From Sphingopyxis witflariensis (GTDB lineage: Bacteria > Pseudomonadota > Alphaproteobacteria > Sphingomonadales > Sphingomonadaceae), in assembly GCF_002205635.1 (NCBI RefSeq), contig NZ_NISJ01000001.1, positions 248,001 to 312,000 on the forward strand: a stretch of 64,000 bases of DNA, given 5' to 3'. The notes beneath the pieces are model-generated. The model worked only from the letters and a program-made list of their open reading frames with translations, made no database searches and was not told the origin of the DNA. Positions 19,971 to 28,197 of this stretch are shown here, piece by piece (the stretch's first letter is position 1; the number at the start of each line of letters is the position of its first letter). A program made the translations under genes and the position numbers.

Positions 19971-20320
19971 TCAACCGTTCAATCATTTTGTTCGGCCTCT
20001 TCTTCGCCACGAGCAACGCTGCCTACGCGCAGTCTAAGTTTCAGACGTATGGGGACTATCCGGCCGCAGCTCTGGCAGCGGGTGCACAAGGTACGGCGAG
20101 ATACGAAATACTCGTTGGAAAAGACGGTCGGCCAAAAAGTTGCCGGATTACCGAATCCACCGGCCATCCCGATCTAGATACCTCAACATGCGAACTCATG
20201 ATGCAACGTGGCAGATTTCATCCCAAACGAGATGAAGCAGGCAAACCGGTCGAGTTCACTTATACGAACCAAGTTCGTTGGCGAATTCCCGACGAATCAA
20301 AAATATCGAAGAGTGAATAG
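19967..20320 (+). CDS. Secreted TonB C-terminal-domain-like protein
   Basis: A 117-residue protein with a signal peptide (SIILFGLFFATSNAAYAQ). The mature part resembles a TonB C-terminal domain (YPAAALAAGAQGTARYEILV, DGRPKSCRITESTGHP, TCELMMQRGRFHPKRDEAG) without the usual anchor helix or Pro-rich linker. A cysteine pair (CRI...CEL) could form a disulfide. Its start overlaps the aguA stop (ATGA) and it ends one base before aguB starts, so it sits inside the putrescine operon. Codon use is more AT-rich than its neighbours. Its role is unknown. Confidence 0.75.
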   Translation: MINRSIILFGLFFATSNAAYAQSKFQTYGDYPAAALAAGAQGTARYEILVGKDGRPKSCRITESTGHPDLDTSTCELMMQRGRFHPKRDEAGKPVEFTYTNQVRWRIPDESKISKSE

Positions 20321-20321
20321 C

Positions 20322-21173
20322 ATGACCCGCACCATCGCCGTCGCCGCGTTGCAGCTTCCCCTGCCCGGCCCCGTTCAGCCCAATATCGACGCGGTCACCG
20401 CGCTCGTCGAAGACGCCGCCGCGAAGGGCGCGCAGGTCATCCTGCCCCCCGAACTCTTCGAAGGCCCCTATTTCTGTCAGGTCGAAGAGGAAGAGCTTTT
20501 CGCCAACGCACGCCCGACCGCCGAGCATCCGAGCGTCATCGCGATGCAGGCGCTCGCCGCGAAGCTAAAGGTCGCAATCCCGACGAGCTTCTTCGAGAAA
20601 GACGGGCCGCATTATTACAACACGCTCGCGATGGTCGGCCCCGATGGCGCGATCATGGGGACATATCGCAAGAGCCACATTCCCGATGGCCCCGGCTATG
20701 AAGAGAAATATTATTTCCGGCCCGGCAACACCGGTTTCAAGGTCTGGGACGTCTTCGGCACGCGGATCGGTGTCGGGGTGTGCTGGGATCAATGGTATCC
20801 CGAATGTGCCCGTGCGATGGCGCTGATGGGCGCCGAACTGCTCTTCTATCCGACCGCGATCGGCAGCGAACCCTATGACGCCGACCTCGACACCAGCCGC
20901 ATGTGGCGCCGCGCGATGCAGGGCCATGCGGTATCGAACTGCATGCCGGTGATCGCCGCGAACCGCATCGGGGCCGAGGGCAATGCCAATTTCTATGGCC
21001 ACAGCTTCATCAGCAACGAATGGGGCGATTTGACGCAGGAATATGGCGCCAGCGAGACCGGCGTGCTGATCGAGACGATCGACCTCGACCGTGCGGCAAA
21101 GCATCGTGCGGGCATGGGTTTCTTCCGCGACCGACGGCCGCAGCTTTACGGGCGGCTGGCCGAAGATATCTGA
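20322..21173 (+). CDS. aguB: N-carbamoylputrescine amidase
   Basis: A 283-residue nitrilase-superfamily enzyme that hydrolyses N-carbamoylputrescine to putrescine, CO2 and ammonia. The Glu-Lys-Cys triad is visible in LPPELFEGPYFCQ, YRKSHIPDGPGYEEKYYF and GVGVCWDQWYPE (Cys154). CWDQWYPE is the AguB signature. It completes the agmatine route begun by aguA two genes upstream. The nitrobindin-like gene starts 22 bases after its stop. Confidence 0.95.
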   Translation: MTRTIAVAALQLPLPGPVQPNIDAVTALVEDAAAKGAQVILPPELFEGPYFCQVEEEELFANARPTAEHPSVIAMQALAAKLKVAIPTSFFEKDGPHYYNTLAMVGPDGAIMGTYRKSHIPDGPGYEEKYYFRPGNTGFKVWDVFGTRIGVGVCWDQWYPECARAMALMGAELLFYPTAIGSEPYDADLDTSRMWRRAMQGHAVSNCMPVIAANRIGAEGNANFYGHSFISNEWGDLTQEYGASETGVLIETIDLDRAAKHRAGMGFFRDRRPQLYGRLAEDI

Positions 21174-21195
21174 ACGCAGCTTTGGGGGCAGCGCC

Positions 21196-21900
21196 ATGGA
21201 ATTACCCGACGACATTTTTACCGAACCCGAGGACGTCGATCCCGAGACGCTGGCCAACCTTGGCCCGCTGCGCCGCCTCGCCGGTATCTGGGAGGGAAAG
21301 CGCGGGGTCGATATCAACCCCAAAGCCGATGGCCCCGAAACGCGTGAATATATCGAGCGGATCGAAATGCAGCCGATCGACCCGCAAGCGAACGGCCCGC
21401 AGCTTTTTTACGGGCTGCGCTATCATGTCCATATCAACGCGCCCGATGAGGATATCACCTTCCACGATCAGGTTGGCTACTGGCTCTATGAACGCGCGAC
21501 GGGGCTGATCCTCCAGACGCTGGCGATCCCGCGCGGGCAGATCGCGATCGCGGCGGGGCATGCGAAGCCCGCCGATAACAGGCTGGTGGTGAAGGCCGAA
21601 CGCGGGCAAACCGAATATGGCATTTGTTCGACGACCTTCCTCGAACGGGCCTTTCGCACCGACAGCTATCAGCTCGACGTAAGCTTTCACGATGATGGGT
21701 CGTGGAGCTATGTTTCCGACACGATTTTGATGGTCAAAGGCCAGGGCGAGCCATTCCTCCACCGCGACCGCAACAGGCTGGTGAAGGTCGCCGAACCCGA
21801 CCTCAATCCCTGGGCAAAGATCGTTCGCGGCGCGGGCCTATCCTCTACGCAATCTCCAAGGGGCGAAACGGTACCCAACCCCGGAAATAGCGTCGCCTAA
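21196..21900 (+). CDS. Heme-binding beta-barrel (nitrobindin-like) protein
   Basis: A 234-residue protein with the fatty-acid-binding-like ten-strand barrel pattern: LGPLRRLAGIWEGKRGVD, then DQVGYWLYERATGLILQTLAIPRGQ and GSWSYVSDTIL. GxWxG-type starts such as AGIWEGKRG are typical of the THAP4/DUF1794 group, which can bind heme and react with nitric oxide or peroxynitrite. No predicted signal peptide. It lies 22 bases after aguB on the same strand and may be co-transcribed, without an obvious metabolic link. Ligand binding here is inferred from family. Confidence 0.7.
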   Translation: MELPDDIFTEPEDVDPETLANLGPLRRLAGIWEGKRGVDINPKADGPETREYIERIEMQPIDPQANGPQLFYGLRYHVHINAPDEDITFHDQVGYWLYERATGLILQTLAIPRGQIAIAAGHAKPADNRLVVKAERGQTEYGICSTTFLERAFRTDSYQLDVSFHDDGSWSYVSDTILMVKGQGEPFLHRDRNRLVKVAEPDLNPWAKIVRGAGLSSTQSPRGETVPNPGNSVA

Positions 21901-21902
21901 AT

Positions 21903-21988
21903 ACCCGTTCGCATCGAGCGAAGTCGAGATGCCCGTCGTGGGTGTATAACCTCACGGCATCTCGACTTCGCTCGATGCGAACGGGTTT
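21903..21988. repeat. Perfect long inverted repeat
   Basis: The arm CCCGTTCGCATCGAGCGAAG and its continuation to GAGATGCC reappear inverted at the right end, around a loop of about 26 bases. Each arm is about 30 bases with no mismatch. It is convergent-gene spacer sequence and probably also a bidirectional terminator. Confidence 0.85.
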
Positions 21989-22007
21989 AGGTTGAGATCA
22001 TACGATC

Positions 22008-22628
22008 TCAGCTCTGAAAGCGGCTGATGCTTTCCAGATCGCTGCGTTCGAGCGGCTGGGTCAGCCACAGCCCGCCACGCCCGCCACGCGACCAGCGGAC
22101 GATCGCTTTGCGCCTGATATCGCCGGCCAGCACCAGTTCAAACTCCTTGCCGACCTCCCAATGCCCGTCATGAACGAAACCCGCGCCATTCTGCGACAGG
22201 TCGACCAGTTCGATCTGGCTCGCCCCTTCGTCGGTCACCGCCTGCGCCTGGGTCCGCACCGGCAGGCGCGGCTGGCGAAAATCACCCGCGCGTTGTTCGG
22301 CGGCCAATTGCTTCAACACGCTCGCGACATCGACTTCTTCGTCGAACGCGACGCCGCACCGCCCCTCTTCGGACCATACGACCCGCCCCCGGATCACCAC
22401 CGTGTCGGACAGCGCGACCTCCAGCCGCTCGCCGACCGCGATCGGGACATCGGCCGCAAGCATCATGCCGCGATCAGAGATATTACGAACTCTCCACAGA
22501 CCGAAGTCGCCATCGCGCTTGACCTTTGCGATGCGCCACACGGTGCGGTATCGATCGGCACCGCGACGATCGCTCTCATCGCCGGCTGCCGGTTCGTCCG
22601 CAGCGCCAGACAGGTGTGGATTGTTCAT
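22008..22628 (-). CDS. Tandem PilZ-domain protein
   Basis: A 206-residue protein with two PilZ c-di-GMP-binding-like domains. The first has the RxxxR-type start (DRRGADRYRT), NISDRGM and the strands to about 100. The second (about 115-200) has DLSQNGAGF. The first carries both motifs of a working c-di-GMP site; the second lacks a clear RxxxR, so it may be structural. No enzymatic domain follows. The output partner is unknown; it stands alone between intergenic repeats and the hutC promoter. Confidence 0.85.
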   Translation of the reverse strand: MNNPHLSGAADEPAAGDESDRRGADRYRTVWRIAKVKRDGDFGLWRVRNISDRGMMLAADVPIAVGERLEVALSDTVVIRGRVVWSEEGRCGVAFDEEVDVASVLKQLAAEQRAGDFRQPRLPVRTQAQAVTDEGASQIELVDLSQNGAGFVHDGHWEVGKEFELVLAGDIRRKAIVRWSRGGRGGLWLTQPLERSDLESISRFQS

Positions 22629-23014
22629 TCAATCCTCCTCATTCCAAACAGCGCTCCGACGGGTCGGCACCGTCATCAAGACACAGGAGCGTTGGCATAT
22701 AATTACATGAAAATACGCGAAATTTGGCAATTTAACAACAGTCCTGACATCAGAGGCTAATAAAAGTTCAATATCTGGCGCAACCATCGGTTTTCTGCGC
22801 CCGTCCCGATGAACAAATTTCTCTTTGTGAACAATTTAACGGCTTCGAAACGGCCGCATTAAGCGCGGAAAACGAGTAAATTTCCGGCTCGACCCACGGC
22901 AACGGCACATAGCCATCTGCGTGCCGGATTGGCCACCACCGCGCGCGCGACCCGCCATCCGTTTTTTCTCAGACGCCATTGGAATGTAACCACCCTCAGC
23001 TGTATAGACGGGTG
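22629..23014. other. Intergenic region between PilZ and hutC genes
   Basis: 386 bases between divergent genes. It is AT-richer than the flanks and has no plausible reading frame. It should carry promoters for both genes. The only recognisable element is the HutC-type half-palindrome at 23001-23010. Confidence 0.6.
23001..23010. promoter_or_regulatory. Candidate HutC operator at the hutC start
   Basis: TGTATAGACG matches the inverse of the 30321 site (TGTATAGACA) at nine of ten positions. It lies four bases before the chosen hutC ATG, where bound repressor would block both transcription and the ribosome site, a position typical of autoregulation. Confidence 0.5.
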
Positions 23015-23791
23015 ATGGATTTCATTTCGCGCGCGCCCGCAAAAGCGGCTGAAACATCGAAGGTTGCCGGGACGAATCCGGACTCATCACCCCCGCGCTA
23101 TGCGGCGATCAAACAGAGCATATGCGACGCCGTCCGCGACGGCCATCTCAAACCGGGTGACCGCGTCCCGTCCGAATCCGAGCTGGTGAAGCAGTTCGAC
23201 GTATCACGGATGACCGCCAACCGCGCGCTGCGCGAGCTTCAGGCCGCGGGCGTCCTCGTCCGCCGCGCCGGAAGCGGGTCGTTCATCGCCGAACCACGGC
23301 CGATCGGCCAGATGATCGAGATCCGCAATATTGCCGAAGAAGTCCGCGAACGCGGCCATGAATATCGCGCCCGCGTCGTGCTGAATCAGGAAATTCGCGC
23401 CAATACAGAGACCGCGCCGCTGCTCGAAGTGGTGGTCGGAACGAAATTATTTCATTCGGTGATCGTTCATCATGAGGCCGAATTTCCGATCCAGCTTGAG
23501 GAACGCTTCGTGCTTGCCTCGGTCGCGCCCGAATATGGCACGCGCGATTTCACGCAGATGACGCCCAATGAATATCTGAGCCGTACCGCGCCGCTTGAGC
23601 GCGTCGAGCACCGGGTTTCGGCCACCATGCCCGACGAGCGCACGCACAGCCTGCTGGGCCTGTCCGACGGTGAGCCGGTACTGCGGATGACGCGGCGAAC
23701 CTGGAGCCGCGGGCGACTGGTGTCTCACGCGTGGCTAACGCACCCCGGCACCCGGTTCGAACTATCAGCCGCCTTTTCGATCGACGACTGA
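23015..23791 (+). CDS. hutC: Histidine utilisation repressor (GntR/HutC family)
   Basis: A 258-residue regulator. An N-terminal GntR winged helix (PPRYAAIKQSICDAVRDG, then PSESELVKQFDVSRMTANRALREL) precedes a UTRA ligand-binding domain (about 100-250) with HSVIVHHEAEFPIQLEERFV. HutC-type proteins release the hut promoters when urocanate binds. The start at 23015 was chosen because the HutC-type site at 23001 would otherwise lie in the coding region. It is convergent with the PepSY genes six bases away. It is a second HutC-type gene beside the one at 28198-28920. Confidence 0.92.
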   Translation: MDFISRAPAKAAETSKVAGTNPDSSPPRYAAIKQSICDAVRDGHLKPGDRVPSESELVKQFDVSRMTANRALRELQAAGVLVRRAGSGSFIAEPRPIGQMIEIRNIAEEVRERGHEYRARVVLNQEIRANTETAPLLEVVVGTKLFHSVIVHHEAEFPIQLEERFVLASVAPEYGTRDFTQMTPNEYLSRTAPLERVEHRVSATMPDERTHSLLGLSDGEPVLRMTRRTWSRGRLVSHAWLTHPGTRFELSAAFSIDD

Positions 23792-23797
23792 CGAAGC

Positions 23798-24532
23798 TTA
23801 GTTGGTCAACGTCCGTACAACCGGCTTCTTCCGCCGCCGCAACCAGCGGAAATCGGCGCGGCTGAAGCTTTTGAACAGCAGGTAAAAACCCGTCCCCGAC
23901 AGCCACAATGTGCCAAAGGCGACGAAGATGATCAGCGGATGGTTGAAGCTCTTCCGCTCCAGATAATCCATATTATGGAGCATCCAGAAGAAATCCCAGG
24001 TCCGCCATGTGTCGCCGCGCATCACGATGAAGCGCGCGGTGTCGGCCGCAACATAGGCGCTGCTATTCTCCGCATCCGAAAAATCGACGCGCCACATCCG
24101 GCCTTCATGATCGCGCGTTTCAAGGGTCGATTTGGGCAGCAGGCTGACCTGCCGGATCGGCGCCTCGTTCATCATCGATGCGACCTCGCGGGCGAGCCCT
24201 TCATCGACCGAAATCGCCGCGCCGTCGGTCGCATCGACCAGTCGGACGCCCTTTTCGGTTCGCACCTCATAGACCGGCCGTGTGCCGAGGTCGCGCAGCA
24301 CGACCCCCTGCACAGGCTCGCCCTTCGACAGGGCGGCGACATCGAAATAAGCCCCCTCGGGCAGCGGATGCGCGTGCCCCATGCTGTGGTCGTGCGCGGC
24401 GACCTCGTCCTTGTCGAGCAGCGCCATCACCGAGCCGCTGAGCGTCCAGAGAACGAATTGCAGGCCAAGGATCAGGCCGACCCATTTGTGGATGCGCCGG
24501 AAGAACAGCGGCGTCAGGCGGATCTTCTTCAT
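23798..24532 (-). CDS. PepSY-domain membrane protein, third gene of receptor operon
   Basis: A 244-residue PepSY-associated membrane protein. It has an N-terminal membrane helix (WVGLILGLQFVLWTLSGSVM), a periplasmic PepSY domain and a C-terminal helix (LIIFVAFGTLWLSGTGFYLLF) with a basic cytoplasmic tail. The periplasmic start has a His-rich stretch AHDHSMGHAHP that could bind a metal. Proteins of this type often work as reductases or transport partners of TonB receptors. It overlaps the preceding PepSY gene by four bases (ATGA), and both follow the TonB receptor on the same strand. Confidence 0.85.
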   Translation of the reverse strand: MKKIRLTPLFFRRIHKWVGLILGLQFVLWTLSGSVMALLDKDEVAAHDHSMGHAHPLPEGAYFDVAALSKGEPVQGVVLRDLGTRPVYEVRTEKGVRLVDATDGAAISVDEGLAREVASMMNEAPIRQVSLLPKSTLETRDHEGRMWRVDFSDAENSSAYVAADTARFIVMRGDTWRTWDFFWMLHNMDYLERKSFNHPLIIFVAFGTLWLSGTGFYLLFKSFSRADFRWLRRRKKPVVRTLTN

Positions 24533-25233
24533 GCCTTTTTCTTCTTTCGGCGCTTGAATGACCAGACCAGCAGCCATGCGCCGCTGATCGCCATGGCGAA
24601 GGCGCTCCACGTCGCGATGCGCAGCAGCGGATTGTTGACGTCGGTGCGCTCCTCATAATCCATGATGTGGAGCATCCACGCGATGTCGAAGACGCGCCAC
24701 AAGGCGTGGCGGCGCGAGATGAGTTCGCCGGTCTTGGGCGACAGATAGAGCGTCGGGCGGTTCCAGCCTTCGAACTCGACCTGCCAGAACGGCGGCTTGC
24801 GTGACTGCATTTCCTGCGGCGCGGTGGTGAGCAATTGCACCGACACGATCTTGCCGTCGCCGGTATAGATGCGCTGCGCCAGTGCACGAATTTGCGCCTC
24901 GGTCGGATCGGCCAGCAGCCGCCCCGACGCCGCGTCGAACAGACGCGGGCCGTCGGGGGTTTCGGCGCGCCAGACCGGCGTGTCGAAATGACGCTGCAAA
25001 CGGATTTCCGACGCGCCGGGGACGGCCGCCACAATCTGTGACGGTGACGCCAGCCCGGCAAGATCGAAAGGCTTGACCACCGGGCTGCGCACCAGATGAT
25101 CGCCATGGATGGTATCGATATGGACCACCACCATGTAGAACCCGGTCAGCGTCCAGAGTAGAACCTGGACGCCGACCAGCAATGCCAGCCACTTGTGGAA
25201 ACGGCGAATGACCAGTGGCCAGCGGATCGTCAT
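24529..25233 (-). CDS. PepSY-domain membrane protein, second gene of receptor operon
   Basis: A 234-residue paralogue of the next gene: N-terminal helix (WLALLVGVQVLLWTLTGFYMVVV), PepSY-type periplasmic domain with RPTLYLSPKTGELISRRH, and a C-terminal helix (FAMAISGAWLLVWSF). The shared FHKWLALLxGxQVLLWTLTG pattern marks a duplication. The start at 25233 was chosen over an in-frame one 20 codons upstream which would overlap the receptor gene. It begins 10 bases after the receptor stop, so receptor and the two PepSY genes are one operon. Function is inferred only from context. Confidence 0.85.
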   Translation of the reverse strand: MTIRWPLVIRRFHKWLALLVGVQVLLWTLTGFYMVVVHIDTIHGDHLVRSPVVKPFDLAGLASPSQIVAAVPGASEIRLQRHFDTPVWRAETPDGPRLFDAASGRLLADPTEAQIRALAQRIYTGDGKIVSVQLLTTAPQEMQSRKPPFWQVEFEGWNRPTLYLSPKTGELISRRHALWRVFDIAWMLHIMDYEERTDVNNPLLRIATWSAFAMAISGAWLLVWSFKRRKKKKA

Positions 25234-25243
25234 GCTCGGGGCC

Positions 25244-27943
25244 TTAGAAAGCGGTCCGGAAACCGACGTAAACACGCCGGCCGAGCAGGTCATAGGTCAT
25301 CGTGTCGGTGTTCGCATCGGTAAAGCTCTGGATATAGGGAGCCTTGCGATCGAACAGATTGTCGACACCCAGCTGGAAGCGCGTCTTTTCATTCACTTCG
25401 AAAGCGAGCTGGATATTGTGGTAGAAGACGGCCGGCGCGCGATAGCCGATTTCATCGGGTGCCGCGTTAAAGTCGGTCGCCTTGCCGATCCACTGGGTCG
25501 ACCAGGTCGCGCTGATGCCGTCCTTTTCAGCGGTCAGTACGCCATAGCCGCGCCACTTCGGATAGCCGCCGTTGCCGCCGCCAATATGGCCGTCGAACAC
25601 GATCGGAGCGCCGCCCTCGAACGGATAGATGGTGTAATCGTTGAGCCAGGTAACATTGGCATCGAACGAAAGCGACACGTCACCGATCATGCGGTTGTAG
25701 ACGAGACCCAGATCGAGACCGCTCATCTTTTCACGGCCGGTATTGATCGGCTGCGCGGACAGGTAATTGACCTCACCCGTCAACTGGCTGCGCGTGAAAT
25801 CGTCGCAGAAGGGATGCGACAGATTCTGGCTGGCGTAGCAGATCGAGAGCTTGGTCGACCCCGGGATTGCGCGGATCGCGTCCTTGATGTCGATGTTGAA
25901 CCAGTCGGCGGTCAGCGACAGGCCGGGGACGATACCCTTCGGCTGGATCACCGTACCGACCGTCCAGGTCGTCGAGCTTTCGGGCTTCAGATTTTCGTTT
26001 CCGCCAACGGTGGTCAGGATCGTACTGCCCAACTGGACATAGTTGGCGGGCACGCCCGATGCCTGGCAGTTGGCGATCAGCGTCGCATTGCCGCTCTGTG
26101 CATAGCGGCTGCACGGATCGGTGGTCGTCAGATTGCCTTCCGACACGCCGCCGTAAAGCTCGGGCACGTTGGGGATGCGGAAACCCGTCCCATAGGTGCC
26201 GCGCAGGCGGATGTCCTCGTTGATCCGCCAGTCGACACCGAACTTGTAGTTCCAGTCGCTGCCGAACAGGTCATAATCCGAAAAGCGCACCGCGCCGTCG
26301 ATCGTCAGCGCCTTGAAGAAAGGCGTGTCGGCGAGCACCGGCACCGAAAGCTCAAGATAGGCTTCCTTGGTGGCGGTCGAACCCGAGATCGGATCCTGCT
26401 GATTGGTGTTGGCAACGCCCAGCACCGTCAACGGATCTGGATCGCGCCAGCCCTTTTCCTTGCGGTAAACCGCACCCGTCGCGAAGGAAACCGGCCCGGC
26501 CGGCAAGGTGAACAGGCTGCCCGTCAGGTCGGCCGTGACCGTCGCCAGCTCATTGCCGCCATGATCGCGCGAGGTGAAGTTGATATAGTCGAGAACCGCC
26601 GGGGTGACGTCGCCCGCACCAAGATAATCGGCGCAGGGGATAGCCGCACCCGCCGTGACGCTGCACTTGGTACGATCGAGCGTGTTGGCGACATTGGCGA
26701 GGTTGGCGACGTTGGTCGAGCCATCGACCGCGGTGTTGCGGCCGAACGCACCCGCGACTTCCCAGGCCCAGTCATTGGCGAGCTTGCCGCGGAAGCCGAC
26801 GGTGCCCTGCCAGGTTTCGGTCTTCTGGAAGAATTCGCGCGGCCCGCCCTCGACGAGCATCCGGCGCACGAGCAGCAGGTCCTGCCCCGTCGGGTTGGTC
26901 GGGTTCGTCGCCGAAATCGAGATGTTGCGGAGCGTACCCGGAGTCGCGAGCTGGTCGCTCTTGCGGTGGGTGTAGAGGAACTCACCGAAAATCTGGACGC
27001 CGTCGGTGATCTGATAATCGCCGAACACCGCGGTGCTGATACGCTCGATCGGGCTGACCGCGTTCAGATAGCGCTGGACATTGTTGTTATGCTTCGCGCC
27101 ATTATACGGCTCAAAGAAATCGCCATCGCCGCCGGGGGTCTGGTTGAAGTTGATCTGCTGGCCGTTCGGCAGCACGGCGCGGCCGCCGATCGTCGAGGTG
27201 CTGTTGGTGCACGACAGCGAGCCCGGCGTCACTTCCGCCAGCGAGCAAGGCGCGCGGCTCGCCATATTGACCGCATCGGTCTTCTGATAAGTCGCCGCCA
27301 CCATAATGCCGCCGCGATCATTGCGTGCGCCCCAGATCAGGTCGGCGGTGAAATCGCCGCCGTCGCCGCGCTCGGTGACGCCATAGCGTGCGCTCACGCC
27401 CAGGCCTTCATAATCGGTGCGGGTGACGAGGTTGACGACGCCCGCCATCGCATCGGCGCCATAGATCGCCGAGGCGCCGTCCTTGAGGACGTCGGTGCGC
27501 GCAAGCGCGACAACCGGGATCATGTTCAGATCGGGCGAAGAGTTGGCGCCGGTGCCGCCGGCCACGAGGCGGCGGTTGTTGAGCAGCACGAGCGTGCGCT
27601 TGATGCCCAGGCCGCGAAGATTGACCTGCGCGGTGCCATAACCGTTGTTGGTCCAATAGGCCGAGCTCTGATTGCCCGCGAAGCCCGCATTGGCGGGAAG
27701 CCGCTGAAGAACCTGTTCGATGTTGACGAGGCCGGTGTTCTCGATCTGCTCGGCCGAGACGACCGTAGCCGGGCCGACGCCCGCGAGGTCCTGACGACGG
27801 ATGCGCGATCCGGTGACAACAATGTCGCTTCCCGAGCTGGCGCCCTCGGCGGATTGCGGCGCCGCGTCCGTTTGCGCGGCGGCTGGGACGGAGATGCTGG
27901 CAATCGCCGCGACCCCCGCAAGCAAAGATGTTCTGATTCTCAT
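25244..27943 (-). CDS. TonB-dependent receptor, hut-linked
   Basis: An 899-residue outer-membrane receptor with signal peptide (LLAGVAAIASISVPAAAQ), TonB-box region near DIVVTGSRI, plug domain (about 50-170, with VLKDGASAIYGADAMAGVVN) and a 22-strand barrel ending in the C-terminal Phe. It starts a three-gene operon with two PepSY proteins. A perfect TGTATATACA site lies 48 bases before the start codon, matching candidate HutC sites at hutC and hutF/hutI. That makes a substrate from the histidine pathway (histidine, urocanate, a peptide or a metal complex) likely; the exact ligand is not readable from sequence. Confidence 0.92.
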   Translation of the reverse strand: MRIRTSLLAGVAAIASISVPAAAQTDAAPQSAEGASSGSDIVVTGSRIRRQDLAGVGPATVVSAEQIENTGLVNIEQVLQRLPANAGFAGNQSSAYWTNNGYGTAQVNLRGLGIKRTLVLLNNRRLVAGGTGANSSPDLNMIPVVALARTDVLKDGASAIYGADAMAGVVNLVTRTDYEGLGVSARYGVTERGDGGDFTADLIWGARNDRGGIMVAATYQKTDAVNMASRAPCSLAEVTPGSLSCTNSTSTIGGRAVLPNGQQINFNQTPGGDGDFFEPYNGAKHNNNVQRYLNAVSPIERISTAVFGDYQITDGVQIFGEFLYTHRKSDQLATPGTLRNISISATNPTNPTGQDLLLVRRMLVEGGPREFFQKTETWQGTVGFRGKLANDWAWEVAGAFGRNTAVDGSTNVANLANVANTLDRTKCSVTAGAAIPCADYLGAGDVTPAVLDYINFTSRDHGGNELATVTADLTGSLFTLPAGPVSFATGAVYRKEKGWRDPDPLTVLGVANTNQQDPISGSTATKEAYLELSVPVLADTPFFKALTIDGAVRFSDYDLFGSDWNYKFGVDWRINEDIRLRGTYGTGFRIPNVPELYGGVSEGNLTTTDPCSRYAQSGNATLIANCQASGVPANYVQLGSTILTTVGGNENLKPESSTTWTVGTVIQPKGIVPGLSLTADWFNIDIKDAIRAIPGSTKLSICYASQNLSHPFCDDFTRSQLTGEVNYLSAQPINTGREKMSGLDLGLVYNRMIGDVSLSFDANVTWLNDYTIYPFEGGAPIVFDGHIGGGNGGYPKWRGYGVLTAEKDGISATWSTQWIGKATDFNAAPDEIGYRAPAVFYHNIQLAFEVNEKTRFQLGVDNLFDRKAPYIQSFTDANTDTMTYDLLGRRVYVGFRTAF

Positions 27944-27990
27944 AGCGAAACCCCCTGTTGGTTGCGTTGTTGTCCCCAGAAAGCATCAAA

Positions 27991-28000
27991 TGTATATACA
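27991..28000. promoter_or_regulatory. Candidate HutC operator before the TonB receptor operon
   Basis: TGTATATACA is a perfect 10-base palindrome, 48 bases upstream of the receptor start. It is the best match of three such sites in the hut locus and resembles the described HutC operator core. Confidence 0.65.
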
Positions 28001-28002
28001 GG

Positions 28003-28022
28003 TCAACAGAAAAATCTGTTGA
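28003..28022. repeat. Perfect 8-bp inverted repeat beside the HutC-type site
   Basis: TCAACAGA and TCTGTTGA flank a four-base A run, only two bases from the TGTATATACA site. It could be a second operator or a hairpin in the leader. No regulator is known to me for it. Confidence 0.5.
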
Positions 28023-28197
28023 ATATCAGTATCTTAATGTCATTTCCGGGGAACATAACTGGCAATTAGAATACGCAGCGTCGGGGAACACCCCTCACCT
28101 CTCGACGATTTTTTTATTCAGCATCGGGCGCGCCGAATGGCCCCGCATTGCGGCCAGTCCAAGGCACCGGCAATTTTCTTGTGGAAGGCCAATGGCC

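Noticed and set aside
25193-28069. A 958-codon open frame opposite the TonB receptor
   Set aside because: Antisense shadow; the receptor on the minus strand has signal peptide, plug and C-terminal Phe, and this frame has none.
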